A program made the position numbers and the translations under genes. Below are positions 40,361 through 52,575 of a DNA stretch of 64,000 nucleotides, in pieces. The stretch's first letter is position 1; every line of letters starts with the position of its first letter. Below the pieces are notes generated by a model. The model did not search any database. It was not told the DNA's origin and was given only the letters and a program-made list of their open reading frames with translations. This DNA is from Strongyloides papillosus (taxonomy: Eukaryota; Nematoda; Chromadorea; Rhabditida; Strongyloididae): the NCBI GenBank assembly GCA_005656395.1, contig SRSI01000050.1, positions 2,728,001 through 2,792,000 of the forward strand, given 5' to 3'.

Positions 40361-41915
40361 ATGGCTATTGATCATCATCACAATCATTATTCTATATCGG
40401 TGAGAGAACCAATGCTTGAAGGCAATAGAAATGAAGATAATAATAGAAGTAATAATTCCCACTTGCAGAACCGATCTATTTATAGGGATACAGTTCTAAA
40501 TAATGAAAATATAGGGATAGTTAAAACTACACCATATAGATTTCTAATACTTATTGTTTTTGTACTTCTATCTAGTTCAAATGCTTTTCAATGGATTTTT
40601 TATTCTATTATAACTGATACTATATCAAATTTCTATAATGTTAATGCTGGTTTAGTTAATTGGTTATCAATGTTATATATGGTTGCTTATATGGTACTAG
40701 TTTTCCCTGGAAGGTATTTTTTTACAACAAAATAAATTATTTATTTGTTTTTATTTTAGTTGGTTCTTAGATAAATATGGACTTCGTACCTCAGTGCTTA
40801 TTGGAGCAGCAGGAAATGCAGTAGGAGCACTTATAAAATGTTTCTCAGCCTCACCAGATGGATTTTGGTTAACATTTATAGGTCAGACGATTTCTGCTTC
40901 ATCACAAGTTTTTATACTTGGTATACCTCCACGTTTAGCATCTGTATGGTTTGGTGCTAAAGAAGTATCAACAGCATGTGGTGTAGGTGTATTTGGTAAT
41001 CAACTTGGGATAGCAGTAGGATTTTTACTCCCACCATATATGATTCATAGTGGGACAAGTGATATTGTTGGTAAACACCTTTTTGACTGTTTTCTAGCAT
41101 CATTTATATTGAATGTTAGTGTTTTATTATTGGTATTCTTTATATTTCAAGGTGAACCACCCTATCCACCTAGTATTGCACAAGCACATGCTAAAAATGT
41201 TGAAGTTAACGATGGATATATATCAGAAATTAAAAAGTGTTTTAAAGATCAAAGTTTTATACTACTAATATTCTGTTATGGTTTAAACACCGGTGTTTTT
41301 TATGCTATATCAACACTCCTACAACAAATACTCCTTCCATATTACAAGGATTCACAAAAAGAAATAGGAACAATTGGTTTAGTTTTAGTTGTTGCTGGAA
41401 TGTTAGGAACACTAGTCACTGGATGTTTATTAGATAAATTTCAAAAATATAAAGAAACCACATTAGGTGTATATATTTTTTCATTTATCGGAACAGTATT
41501 ATTTGCAATATCTCTTGGAAATATTTCTATAAAGTTTATTATTGGTGTAGCATTCTTTTTAGGATTTTTTATGACAGGTTATCTTGCTATCGGTTTTGAG
41601 TATGCTGCAGAGATTACATATCCAATACCAGAACACTCTACATCTGGTCTTTTAAATGCCTCAGCACAGTTGTTTGGTATTGCTCTTACATCTGGATTTG
41701 GTAAAATTGTTGATACTGAAGGTCCATTGATTGCCAATATTGGTTTTTGTGTATGTCTAGGAATTGGTGTTGTTTTGACAGCAATAGGTAAAGCTGATCT
41801 TAAAAGGCAAAGAATGCAACATTCTCAAGATCCAGGGTATACGGCAATTTCTCACTCATCCACTAATGGGACAATGGCAACATCACCAAGTAGCAACCAA
41901 GGAAATTTACCATAG
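40361..41915 (+). CDS. FLVCR-family (SLC49) major facilitator transporter
   Basis: Twelve-span transporter like human FLVCR1/2 (choline, ethanolamine and heme-related transport). Exons 40361-40713 and 40760-41915 join in phase: 502 residues. I start at the ATG at 40361; the frame is open upstream but only through non-ATG codons. A His/Asn-rich cytosolic N-terminus is followed by spans with family blocks FQWIFYSIITDT, WLSMLYMVAYM, WFLDKYGLRTS, VFILGIPPRLASVWFGAKEVSTACGV, GNQLGIAVGFLLPP, a YPPSIAQA loop, GFFMTGYLAIGFEYAAEITYP and SSGLLNASAQ-type STSGLLNASAQLFG. All are typical of FLVCR1/2 rather than the lysosomal SLC49A4. Substrate is not determined by sequence. Confidence 0.93.
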
Positions 41916-42120
41916 CATTATTCAAGTGAAAATGACATGTATTTATCAAATAATCATTAAACTCATATCAATGATATCTTTTTTTCAAATGATATAATCT
42001 AATTAATATTTTACTTAACAAATTAGTAAATACATGTGCCTTTTTATACTAAGTATATATATTTCACTTCTTTTTTATATTTACATAAAGCATAATAAAA
42101 AATTTTTATTTAATAATTCA

Positions 42121-43081
42121 TTACAACTCCTCTTTAATAATTTTTGTTGGATCACGTATTGGGATTCCTTTTTCAAATATTTTATCTGCTTCGTAATTTT
42201 CTTGTGGTTGTACGTAACCGTCATTATTGTGATCAAGTATCCATTCGAATCCTGGCTCTCGTTTTTTGCCAACAAATTCTCCTTTTTTATCCCTAATTGG
42301 ATTTGATTTCTCCATTGCATTTATATCCCTTTTCATTATTTGAGAATATTCATTTTCTTCGATTTTACTATTTTGATTAATATCAAAATATTTTATAAAA
42401 TACTTTCCAGCTATAACATTATCAATATCGTTATTTGACCATCTTTTTCCTAAATCATCCAATTTTTGAGAAACTTTAACTAGATCATCAACATCAATTA
42501 TACTATTATTATCATAATCCAATTCTTTAAATTGTTTCTCAATACTCCATTTATCAATTGAAACAACTTCAACTTCTACATTTATCCAGTGTTCTTCACT
42601 TGGAAATGATTTCCAAACTTTACTTTTATTTTTTCTAGCCAATCTCCATGGAATTTTTATCCTCTTCTTTTCACCGACACACATATTCATGAGACCTTTT
42701 TCTAAGCCTAAAATACTCATACCTGTACTCATTTGTATTCTAACAGGACCTTTTCCATTATATGTTGTGTCAAATAACTTTCCATCTTCAGTAAAACCTT
42801 TGTAGTCAAATGCAACCCAATCATGTTCATCAACTTTTTCTTCACATACATTTGGAGTAAATATTTTCTCTGTTTTAATATCTAATGGCCTACCATTGGC
42901 ACGCTCCTCAAGATCACGTATCTGTGCTGATGACATTGGTGGACCTTCACCTCGAATTTCTATAACTGGTATCGAATCTTCAGGGCCACGTTCAATAGAA
43001 TTTTTTATTAACAAAAATAAAATAACTACAAAATAATTTGTATAAAAATAATAAATACTTACTTAATAGAAAATTTGCCAT
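42121..43081 (-). CDS. ER-luminal FKBP prolyl isomerase with EF-hands
   Basis: Peptidyl-prolyl isomerase of the FKBP7/FKBP14 kind that helps fold collagen in the ER, plausibly relevant in an animal with many cuticle collagens. Exons 43081-43063 (19 nt) and 43025-42121 join in phase to 307 residues. The tiny first exon completes a signal peptide (MANFLLIILFLLIK). The FKBP fold is about 80-175 (DHDWVAFDYKGFTEDGKLFDTT-type core, GLEKGLMNMCVGEKK). EF-hand loops follow: DYDNNSIIDVDD, DINQNSKIEENE, DHNNDGYVQPQE. The C-terminus is KEEL, a KDEL-type retrieval signal. It converges on the FLVCR-type gene across 205 nt. Confidence 0.9.
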
Positions 43082-43843
43082 TGTTAAAATAATAGATAAT
43101 ATATATTAAACTGTGTTTCAATTTATTTATAAAGTCTAGTAGTTTACGTTCAATATTTTTGTATTATCCTTCTACTCTCATTCACTATATAAATTCCTCC
43201 TTTTTAAATAGTTTACTCATCCTCCATTTTGAGGTCATAACATTCCATTGAATTATCAAACAACTTTCTCTGTATACAAATTTCTCATGACAATTGACCT
43301 TGTCGACTCATTTTTTTTTCGAATATATACCTTTTGTTTAGAGATTTACACTTATCTTAGTATATGGCCTTTTCTTCATCATCTTTTTTATTTAATAAAA
43401 ACTACCTTAATGTGATTTACTTTAACAAATTTCTTTATGTATTTTGTAATTATATTTAGAATCAAAAGAAGGTAATAAGGAAATAAAATTATTATTTTGA
43501 TTATAGAACAATTGATTTATAAAAATATTTTATTTATACATTTTGAAAGTGTATGAACTTAAAATAGGAAAACATAATAACATTAAGAATGATAAATTGA
43601 AATTAAAAAAGTTTTATTAAGAAATGATATTAATGTAAAATATACATAAAAATAGATTCAAAATTGTACAGAGAGGAAAGACAATACACACTTTCATTCA
43701 AACTTTTGGCAATATTTACAACCACACATCAAAAACAGATCTTCAAATTGAAATAATTCTAGCTTTATTGGAAAGAACATCAAAAGTTATATGTACGTTT
43801 TTGAAAAAATATTAGTGAAGTATTTGCAAATCTAATTTATTAT
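43082..43843. other. Intergenic between MOG-1 3' end and FKBP start
   Basis: About 760 nt, AT-rich, both flanking genes on minus. It holds the FKBP promoter and MOG-1 3' UTR; no site recognised. Confidence 0.5.
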
Positions 43844-46800
43844 TTAATATACAGAGGGAGTTTTTGTCCTAGCTGTAGCATCTTTAACGGAATAGAACAT
43901 GCTACCAAATTCTGCTAACCAATGTGCATCAACTGCTGTAACACATTGCATATATTCTTTTGTTGTCATTATTAATTCATGATACACAACATAATCTGGT
44001 GTGTAACCCATACCAAAGAGAGATGATGTAAAATGAAGGAAACATGCTATACCTGTTCTGATATTAACGTATTCTGAACCACCTTTGAGGCGAGCGGCGT
44101 TATGGAAATATGCTGAACAAATACATCTCCTTACCACATCCCAATCTGTGCCACAAGATATTAAAGGTAACTTTAATTTGTCCATTATATCTTTAAGTTG
44201 AGCCCTTATTTCACGTACTTTTTTTAAAGCTTTATAATGAATAAAGTTATCAGTACACCATTTGTGTGAGTACTTATTATTCTTCCATTGTGTATAGACA
44301 TGTAGATAAGATAAATGATCAGATTCAGCTACTTGGAATTTTTCTTTTCTAGCATCTGCGTCTTGTTCTCTTCCTTTTGGTCTAAAGAAAATTGATGGAA
44401 CAGAGAGCATTGAAACGATAATTAAAACTTCTTCACTACATTCTAATTCTACGGACATGATTAACAGTTTAGAAAGTGTTGGTTCGAGAGGGAATTCAGA
44501 CATATTTCTACCTTTATCACTTAATCTTCCAACATTGTCCAATGCTCCTAGTGTCCATAATTGGTACATTGAATTCAACATATTATCTTGTGGTGGTGGA
44601 TCCATGAAGTGAAATTGCAATAAATCTTCAACCCCTAAACTTTTTAGTAATAAGATAACATTACTTAAATTCGTTCTTTGAATTTCCGGAACTGTAGTTT
44701 CTAACATTTCTTCTTTAAATTGTCTGTTAGTATACAATCTATAACAATAACCAGGTCCAGTTCTACCAGCTCTACCTTTACGTTGATTAGCTGATGCCTG
44801 TGATATCGGAAACACTTGTAATGCATCCATACCAATTTTAGGATTATAAACTTTTAATTTACAAAAACCTGGATCAATTACAAAAAATATACCATCTACA
44901 GTAAGAGAGGTTTCAGCTATATTTGTAGCAACCACAACTTTCCTGACACCACCTTTAGATTTTTGAAATATTTTTGCCTGTGCTTCAGAAGCTAATTGAG
45001 AATAAATAGGTAGAATTTCAAGAGGTGGTGCATCATCCAATTCAAGTAATCTTTCTTTGATTGTATCACATGTACATTCAATTTGTTCTTGACCAGGCAT
45101 GAAAATTAGTATATCACCAGAAAGGCCACCTAAATGAATAGTGACACATTGTTTTACGGCACCTTCAACGTAATCCTCAGCAGGTACACGTGCATGAAAA
45201 ACTTCAACAGGAAATGTTCTACCAGGGATTTCAAAGATAGGTGTGCCACCACCAAAGAAATTGGCGAACTTCTCACTATCCATTGTAGCTGAGGTAACAA
45301 TTAATTTTAAATCAAGTCTTTTACTTGTTACATCTCTTAATAAACCAAATAATACATCAGTATTTAAACTCCTTTCATGTGCCTCATCCATAATAATAGC
45401 ACTATATTGATCTAATGTAGAATCACTTAAAAATTCTCTTAACAAAATACCATCAGTCATATATTTAATCTTAGTCTTTTCACTGGTACAATCTTCAAAT
45501 CTTATAGCATAACCAACTTCTTCACCCAATTTAACATTCATTTCTTCACTAACTCTTTTGGCCACAGACATTGCTGCAACTCTTCTTGGTTGTGTACAAC
45601 CAATCATACCATATTTACCATAACCATCCTCCAGAAGGTATTGTGTTAATTGTGTTGTTTTACCTGAACCAGTCTCACCAACAATTATAATAACATTATT
45701 TTCACGTATAATTTTTAACATTTTATCACGAACACTATATACAGGTAGGAATTTTCTTTGCTCATCAATTGTCTTTTCTAAGGTAAAACTTGATACAGCG
45801 TTATCCTTAGAATCATTTAATAAATGTTTGAAGGTTTGACTTTCTTTGTAGTTACTTTCAACATCACCCTCTTCATTGACACCTTTATCATCTTTAACAC
45901 CTAATAATGTACCCATTTTAGTACCACTTAATTGCCAATGTTTTTCTTGTGCCTTAATTTTTTCTATATTTTCTTTCCATTTTTTAACACACCTACTTCC
46001 TTTTGCTGCTGTAACAGCTAAATCACTTGTTACATCTTTGATAGGTAGGACAGGATTAGTTTGTTTTGTATATACAAATCTACCATCAAGAAATGGTGGG
46101 ATATTATTATGTACATATAAATTGACAGCCGTCTCATCTGTCTCCTCACCGAAATCATCATCATAATCTCCAACTCTTTGTACAACACCAGAAGTTGTTA
46201 AGCGGTTGTTTTCCCACATTTCGTTGTCTTTTTTTATTTGCTGTTGGCGATGAGTCATACGTTTTCTTTCAATTACGCGTTTTCTATACTGTTTTTCTTT
46301 TTTCTGGACAAATTCTTCTGAAATGTCTGCAAATGGATTGTATTCATCATTTTCATACCATTCGCGATCTAACAGTTTCTGTTCTTCTTCCCATACTCTT
46401 TTATCTTCGTCATTTGTGTATAAGGGAGAATTTTCAACAGATCTTTCTCTTGTACTATTGTAACTTCTTGAGCTTTTTTTATAGTCAGTATCTTTTCTAA
46501 CTGAATCATATGAACTTCTATAAGAACGTGATGATGATGGTTCTTTATATTTATGTTCTTTTTTATAATAATCATCATTCCACGAACTTCGTGATGGTGT
46601 ATCTGTAACACGGTATTTAGGAGTTTGTGGTACTTTAAATCGTTTTGCGTCATCGTCATGTCTTCTACTTCCTCTATCTCTACTTCTAGACCTTTTACTC
46701 CTATAATCACTATCACGACTTCTAGAGCGTTTACGTTTCCCATCAACATGTATTCCTCTTTTCTCTTTATGTCTTTCTCTTATATCTATAATTTTTTTAT

Positions 46801-47023
46801 AAGCTGTATCGGAGATTTGTGGCGTTGCGCTGGAATCATCGTCATAATCTTTTTCCCGAATTTTTTTTTGCCCTAATTCAGCTTTTTTTTTAATCGCTAA
46901 CTTATCGAGACCTAGTATACTTTTATTATCAGGTTTCTTAAATCCATCATCTACCTTCTTTTTCCGTATTATTAATCCTCCCTTTTCATTTCCAGTTGTT
47001 CCAGGTAAAATTGAATGACTCAT
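43844..47023 (-). CDS. mog-1: DEAH-box splicing helicase PRP16/DHX38 (MOG-1)
   Basis: An intronless 1059-residue RNA helicase. PRP16 remodels the spliceosome before the second step; C. elegans MOG-1 is also needed for the sperm-to-oocyte switch. The N-terminus has GLIIRKKK, an SR/RS-rich basic region and the DHX38-specific [21 protein letters not shown] and DRDWY-like blocks. Helicase motifs: GETGSGKTT (about residue 446), DEAH (about 544), SAT (about 574), QRKGRAGR (about 744). The C-terminal HA2/OB region has [14 protein letters not shown]. The family's acidic C-terminal extension beyond FYSVK is nearly absent. TTTTGTTTTAG lies 2 nt before the ATG. The gene is 165 nt downstream of TRM6 on the same strand. 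Confidence 0.96.
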   Translation of the reverse strand: MSHSILPGTTGNEKGGLIIRKKKVDDGFKKPDNKSILGLDKLAIKKKAELGQKKIREKDYDDDSSATPQISDTAYKKIIDIRERHKEKRGIHVDGKRKRSRSRDSDYRSKRSRSRDRGSRRHDDDAKRFKVPQTPKYRVTDTPSRSSWNDDYYKKEHKYKEPSSSRSYRSSYDSVRKDTDYKKSSRSYNSTRERSVENSPLYTNDEDKRVWEEEQKLLDREWYENDEYNPFADISEEFVQKKEKQYRKRVIERKRMTHRQQQIKKDNEMWENNRLTTSGVVQRVGDYDDDFGEETDETAVNLYVHNNIPPFLDGRFVYTKQTNPVLPIKDVTSDLAVTAAKGSRCVKKWKENIEKIKAQEKHWQLSGTKMGTLLGVKDDKGVNEEGDVESNYKESQTFKHLLNDSKDNAVSSFTLEKTIDEQRKFLPVYSVRDKMLKIIRENNVIIIVGETGSGKTTQLTQYLLEDGYGKYGMIGCTQPRRVAAMSVAKRVSEEMNVKLGEEVGYAIRFEDCTSEKTKIKYMTDGILLREFLSDSTLDQYSAIIMDEAHERSLNTDVLFGLLRDVTSKRLDLKLIVTSATMDSEKFANFFGGGTPIFEIPGRTFPVEVFHARVPAEDYVEGAVKQCVTIHLGGLSGDILIFMPGQEQIECTCDTIKERLLELDDAPPLEILPIYSQLASEAQAKIFQKSKGGVRKVVVATNIAETSLTVDGIFFVIDPGFCKLKVYNPKIGMDALQVFPISQASANQRKGRAGRTGPGYCYRLYTNRQFKEEMLETTVPEIQRTNLSNVILLLKSLGVEDLLQFHFMDPPPQDNMLNSMYQLWTLGALDNVGRLSDKGRNMSEFPLEPTLSKLLIMSVELECSEEVLIIVSMLSVPSIFFRPKGREQDADARKEKFQVAESDHLSYLHVYTQWKNNKYSHKWCTDNFIHYKALKKVREIRAQLKDIMDKLKLPLISCGTDWDVVRRCICSAYFHNAARLKGGSEYVNIRTGIACFLHFTSSLFGMGYTPDYVVYHELIMTTKEYMQCVTAVDAHWLAEFGSMFYSVKDATARTKTPSVY

Positions 47024-47025
47024 TA

Positions 47026-47040
47026 CTAAAACAAAAACAG
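47026..47040 (-). promoter_or_regulatory. Trans-splice acceptor before MOG-1
   Basis: Reads TTTTGTTTTAG on the minus strand and ends 2 nt before the ATG, inside the short gap after TRM6. A U-rich acceptor here fits processing of a downstream operon gene. Confidence 0.55.
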
Positions 47041-47188
47041 TTAAATTTCTACATAAATAATGGCTGTCAATAAAATATTTAGATGGTCATCAAACCAATA
47101 CCGTTTAAAATTGATTAAAAATTAAACAACAACACTTAAGGTAAAACAATAAAAACAAAAACAATCAATTTATAAACAAAAAAGTAAA

Positions 47189-48498
47189 CTATTTTCTCGT
47201 TTTAATAGCACTAACTATGTAACCCCCAGTAACTGATTGCATCATTAATGGATGACATCTTCCTTCTAAAATTTGGTGTACTCTGAAAAAGGAATCTACT
47301 ATGTTAATGTTTATTCCACCATTGTCTCTGAGCCATTTGTAAGAAGTTATGGTGTGCTGAATGTTAGGTGTGTATAACACTAGTGTTCCTGAGTAAGCTA
47401 TAGAAGACCATACTTTATCTAGTAGATCTAGTGGATCAACAGTTCTAGTGGCAATTAACAGAATATCAAAGAAACCTCCATGGTTTTTATTGTCGACTGG
47501 ACCAAGTAACGATAAAGCATATTTCTCCTTTTTGATTTTTTCTTTTCTTCTTTCTTTAGATCTATCTGAAGCATTTTCCCTTTCTTCTTCTTTTTCGAAT
47601 AGTGATTCTCTTGTTAACAATGATTGTACTGGTAAGGTATGCAAAACACTTAGATTTTCTTCACTAAAATTCATTGCATCTAGGCATGGGACACCTTGAA
47701 GTGATGAACCACGGTGTATCGTCAAACATGTACCACTACTACCTAATCTTTCAATAACAGATGACAATAATAACCCCAGAACTTGATCGAAAACAAATAC
47801 TTTAGAACCATAATGTACTGACGATAATGCCATGATATGCCCTAACTGGTCTAGTCTTAAATTTCCTATTCTATCAGGATCTCTTTTATAATATGCTTCT
47901 GTTATTAGTCTAATCGTTGGTTTAAGAACGAAAACTCTATCCTGATATCTTTGTGTTTTTTTCCTTACATACTTATCTTTTGCATGACTTGTTCTATCAT
48001 TGAAACACGTGTTTCCTGAGATGAGATGTGTTACTAAATCAGCAGCATTAGCTCCCTGTTCACGCAGTTGTCCAATCTCAATATGTGTTAACTTTTGACG
48101 TTTCTGTATATCGTTTCTTTGCAATTCATCCTCCTCAATATCTTGTTGTTTTTCATTCTCACACAGTAAGTCATCACTTTTTAAATTATCAATGTCATTA
48201 TGTCTCATTTCTAAAAGATTTATTAAAATAACTTTAAAATAAAAATACCTAAATCTCCGGTTCCGTCTTTTTGAAGTAAATCTTGAACAAGAACTCTATT
48301 GCATTTCCCTTTGACAACCTCAAAAAGTCCATACTTCTCACCAAAAAGAGATTCTCCATCAAATTTTAGTTTTTCAATTAAAACTTTTTGTTTTTTGTTT
48401 AACTTCTGAAGTCTTATGTGATCACCACCAACTTTCTGTACAATGGCATAAGAACCAACTGTTATTAGATTTGGATCATTTTCTAGTGTCTCATCCAT
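47189..48498 (-). CDS. TRMT6: tRNA (m1A58) methyltransferase non-catalytic subunit TRM6
   Basis: Partner of TRM61 in the nuclear enzyme that methylates A58 of tRNAs. Exons 48498-48249 and 48210-47189 join in phase: 423 residues. Seen: SYAIVQKVGGDHIRLQKLNKKQKV and FGEKYGLFEVVKG at the N-terminus, then KLTHIEIGQLREQG and YQDRVFVLKPTIRLITEAYYKRDPDRIGNLRLDQLGHIMAL, matching the human KPSTRILSIMYYAREPGKINHMRYDTL block; the Rossmann-like C-half ends KWLRDNG...GGYIVSAIKT. No SAM-binding glycine motif is expected in this subunit. It is head-to-tail with MOG-1, 165 nt apart, so co-transcription is plausible. Confidence 0.9.
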
Positions 48499-49372
48499 AA
48501 TAATTTCTACAATATAGTTTTTGAATTATTTTAAAAAGAATACATGGAGAAAATAAGTTTTAAATCAAGTTGAAGACATAACTTACCAATTGCAAAATGT
48601 TTTCTTTATAAGACGACTATTTAATGGGTTATAAGAAAGTGTGAAGTAGGTAAGAAGTAATTACCTTGAATAGAAATTTATAACTAATTGTAGGATTTTA
48701 TTTTGATTTTTTTTGAAGAGATTACTTTTGTAAGAATAGAAAAAAATTTGTTTACATTACTGTACATTCAATTGTTCTTTGGGATTTGTAAGAAGTATAT
48801 ACTACAAATATAATAAGATTTTAAAGTAAACTTGTGTTAGCTTATCATTTACATGTAAAATGATATGAAATGATCTAATTATAGCAACAATTTTTTTTTA
48901 TTTTTCTTTTATTCAAACATTTATAAAAGATTATACTTTATCATATCAACGTAATATCAGAAATGTGATATAAGTGTAAAACTTTTGTTTTTAAGTTTCA
49001 TAAATTACACTGAACTTTTAAAACTGTTTAAAAAACACTCTGAAAAACTTATTTATTGAAAAACAACTATGACTACGGTTATCCTCGTATTGAGTACTTT
49101 CTATTCAAACAATGAAAAACATTTCATTCTGAATACTTCTTTTCATACTTTTAAATGCCACTTTTGATTATCAAATGCCATTAACTAAAAAAACATTTTA
49201 AGTAAAAAGTAGTGGCTAACATAATAAGTCATTTCACAAAGAATTCCTTAATGTTTTGCAAGGAAAGGAAAGCATGATAATCATTGGTAAACTGACACTT
49301 TCCAAGACAAAAGTTGAGCGGGAGTTTTAATTTGTATCTGCAATAATCTTAAGTTTATTCAAATTTCTCAAA
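48499..49372. other. Divergent intergenic, TRM6/primase
   Basis: About 870 nt with A/T runs; contains the two promoters. No box was convincing. No RNA gene seen. Confidence 0.5.
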
Positions 49373-50589
49373 ATGACTGTTGAAAATCATTTACCGACAT
49401 ATTACTGTAATGTTTTTCCTGCTAAAATTTTTACAAAATGGCTTACATATGGAAAAGGTAGTTTATAATTTATCTCCTCATCTTACTGTTTTTTTATATA
49501 GATCTCTCTGAGTTGTTTGAAAAACGTGAAATTGTTTTTATTCTCGAAGGTGGTGCACATCTTCGATATCTTTCGTACTCTTCACCAGCAGAATTTTATA
49601 AGGAGTTGTGCCGTAGATCTCCTGAAAAACTTGACATTGGAGCTGTTTATAACTACCCACCAAAGGAGCGTCTGCTTCATAGTGATTTTATGCCAATTCA
49701 ACGTGAATTTGTAATTGATATTGATTTAACGGATTACGATGATGTTAGAACGTGCTGTAAGGAGGCTAATGTATGTGAAAAATGCTGGAAGTTTGCTATT
49801 GTCGGAGTGAGGATTCTAGAGAATGCACTGAAAAATCATTTTGGCTTTAAAAATTTCATTTTCCTCTTCTCAGGAAGGCGTGGTATTCATTGTTGGGTTG
49901 GGGATGAAATTGCCAGAAAGATGAACAATGCAGAAAGAACTGGTGTTGTTGGATATTTGGGTTTAACGAAGGATGACTTTTCCCCTAGTGGATCTACCTT
50001 CAGTAGTGTGACGTTACATCCACTTCTCGAAGATGCTGTCAATATCTTATTAAATTCGAAGGTTTTCGATGACATTATGGAGGAACAAGATTGGTTGGAT
50101 AACGACGAAAAATTTGTTAAGGATTACTTTGAAGAACCTATTTGTGGTGTAATATTAACCTCATTTGAATTATTGGATAGTAGACGATTGAAATGGAGAT
50201 TTTTGAAAGAGTGTTATAATGATAGTGGGAACAATCCTCTTAACGACAAAGAACATCCTGTTTTTGCAAGAATGTTCAAAAGATTTATTTTAAAAGTTGT
50301 TTACCCAAGATTGGATGTAAACGTTTCTTCTTCAACAAATCATTTATTAAAATCACCGTTTTGTGTTCATCCTAAGACTGGTACTGTAGCTGTACCTTTA
50401 GATTTGGAGAAATTAGAATCTATAAAGCTAGAAAGTTTTCCTACCGTTGAGAAGTTAGTTAATGAGGTACGAGAGAATTGTCCTTTAACCCAATGTGAAA
50501 TTAATAACGAGAAATACAAAACAACTTCATTGGCCCCATATGTGGAGATTTTTGAAGGCTTTGTTAATAATTGTATAAAGAATCAATGA
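49373..50589 (+). CDS. pri-1: DNA primase small (catalytic) subunit
   Basis: Makes RNA primers in the DNA polymerase alpha-primase complex. Exons 49373-49457 and 49502-50589 join in phase to 390 residues (human 420). The N-terminus reads LPTYYCNVFPAKIF. The catalytic carboxylates are in EFVIDIDLTDYDDVR (DxD near residue 100), followed by the zinc cluster CCKEANVCEKCW. SGRRGIHCWVGD, a nucleotide-binding block, is near residue 150. RLDVNVSS...HLLKSPFCVHPKTGTVAVP matches the conserved PRIM1 C-terminal site. All catalytic features are intact. Confidence 0.95.
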
Positions 50590-50708
50590 ATTATCTTTTT
50601 ATTGTCGTATAGAAATAAAATATTTAAGATATTTTATAAAAAATTTAGTAGATGTTATATGTCTTAGATTTTTCTATCGTTTTTTCGTTTAATCGACCAT
50701 ACTGTACT

Positions 50709-51026
50709 TTATTTTGTACCTTTTGTTTCTTCAGAACTTGGTGAATCATCCTGAGAGGCAGAGTTGCTTCTTTTAACTATTCTCCTTCCTCCTGTACTTG
50801 ATTTAGTTTCTGAGCTTTCAGGACTTTCGTTTGAAGAAGTACTCTCTGCGGATCTTTTCTTCTCTTCATCCCCACTATTATCATCAGCTTCGTGGGATTC
50901 CTTGCTGTCTTCTTTAGATGATCCAACAACAGAATGTGATACTCCTTTAGTTGTAGTTGTAGATCTGCTGTATGATACAGAAATCATACAGAGTAGGAGA
51001 ATAAACAATAAAATTTTTATATTCAT
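50709..51026 (-). CDS. Small secreted Ser/Glu-rich peptide precursor
   Basis: A 105-residue intronless protein. A strong signal peptide (residues 1-20: ILLFILLLCMISVSYS) precedes a low-complexity body rich in Ser, Glu and Asp with little hydrophobicity. Dibasic sites occur as EEKKRS, TGGRRIV and IVKRS. The GGRR and KR sites could release peptides by convertase cleavage, including a Gly-amidated end, but no known neuropeptide motif is present. A secreted acidic mucin-like or mineral-binding protein is an alternative. No homolog recognised. Confidence 0.6.
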   Translation of the reverse strand: MNIKILLFILLLCMISVSYSRSTTTTKGVSHSVVGSSKEDSKESHEADDNSGDEEKKRSAESTSSNESPESSETKSSTGGRRIVKRSNSASQDDSPSSEETKGTK

Positions 51027-51597
51027 AGTAAATTTTTGTAATTAAATGATATTTCCTCCAATACCATGCTTTTATATTGTTGTAGTAATTATTTAAATAA
51101 CATAATCCTTAACGCTCCACTTGTGTGCTGATGTCATCAATCTCTTTATATTAATGAGTATCGATAATTTTTTTAAGCTTGCATCGTAACATGGTGATTA
51201 AAATGATAAATCATGGTATTAACTACTATTTTTTTAATACACACACATATATTAAATATAATAGGAACAAAAATACGAAAAAAAAAACAATTTGTATTTT
51301 AAAAATAAAAAAATATTATTACAATTTTAGTCTATTTTTGTGCATTATTAAAATTTTCAATGAAAAAATATAGAAAGGATTTAACAACTTTAAAAAGCTT
51401 TTTTTCATAAAACTTGATAAATAATAATCTTGCCCTTATAATCTTTAAATATACTTATAATAATGATGAGCAATACTCTTTATAGTTAAATGAAACAATT
51501 GTTTTCTTTCAACATTTTCAAACCATGAAGGTCAAGGTTAATGAATAGAAAATTGATTTCTTAATTACAAATTTTCAAAAAATTTAGATATTGAAGT
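51027..51597. other. AT-rich intergenic, promoter region
   Basis: About 570 nt between divergent small genes. A TTTATA-type stretch (minus strand, about 51070) lies about 45 nt upstream of the secreted-peptide ATG and may be its TATA box. Otherwise nothing. Confidence 0.45.
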
Positions 51598-52575
51598 ATG
51601 CCATTAATGGAATATTTTGTTAATTGCATAAGAAAACAATTTTTATTTTCATTGCGCTTAACAATAGCTGGAACCTTGATTTACTATCTCTCTAATTTAA
51701 TATTCACTACTGATAATATTTTACAAGTGTATAAGGTTGGATTTTTGAATTATTAATGAAGTTATAATAAATTATTTTATCTGATCGCTTTATATTTAGG
51801 TTGAAAATTTCCTCATCCAACAATTTCCTGATTCAATTTTTACAAAAGATTTTGGAAAACTTAGGAAATTATACCAAACTTGGCCACCTTCTATAAACAT
51901 TTTCTTACTTCCTGTTTACTCTTTTTTAGTTCAATATATTGTAAAGTAAGTACAAATATATTAAAAATTGTTATTAAAAAAGACAACAATTTTGGTTTTG
52001 TGTTATTAAAACCATCGATACATGTGACATGTAATAGCTATAATCAAAAAATAGAATCAGATGGCATATGTATAAATTATAACATTGAGATTTTAATTAC
52101 TTCGATTGACATTATATTTATTCTATAAATAAATATCAGATATTTTTATACTTATTAATAATCATACATCATTCATGTCATATTTATAATAGAAAAAGGT
52201 TTTTGAAAAAATTAAACCACCTGCTATTAATGTTATATTTGTTGACCATCAACTAACAAATTCTATTCTTTAATATAACATTTTTTATAGCAATATTATT
52301 TAATCAAATAAAATTTTTTAAACAAATATCAATAAAATACATATATATTTATGCCATAACATTTCAGATGTCATTTTGGAATCAAACACATAAAAGGAAA
52401 TATTTTAAAATTAATATTTTTCTACCTTCCATTTCTTTCAATATTTATTTCTATTTTATTACTTGGACCAATGAGAGTTGGTGAGATGCATTTTTTGATC
52501 ATATTGTTAAATTGTTTGCACAATCACCTAATTATAATGATTTCTACATTTTGTTGTTTACCATGGGAATTTTAA
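51598..52575 (+). CDS. Putative four-hydrophobic-segment membrane protein, unknown
   Basis: Exons 51598-51735, 51800-51945 and 52368-52575 join in phase to 163 residues; the second intron is 422 nt. Three phase-compatible consensus junctions support a real gene. Hydrophobic segments lie near 21-37 (LTIAGTLIYYLSNLIF), 77-94 (INIFLLPVYSFLVQYIV), 106-122 and 128-158. A basic-aromatic stretch DFGKLRKLYQTWPPS sits before the second. I do not recognise the family; a truncated chemoreceptor, an EXPERA-like protein or a lineage-specific protein are all possible. The protein ends CLPWEF. Confidence 0.5.

Noticed and set aside
44478..44492. GGTTCGAGAGGG, resembling a tRNA T-loop
   Set aside because: It lies inside the MOG-1 coding sequence, with no acceptor stem or D/anticodon arms around it.
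51880..52128. An 82-residue frame overlapping the four-segment membrane gene
   Set aside because: It overlaps exon 2 in another frame and runs into the intron; the phase-consistent three-exon model explains the region better.
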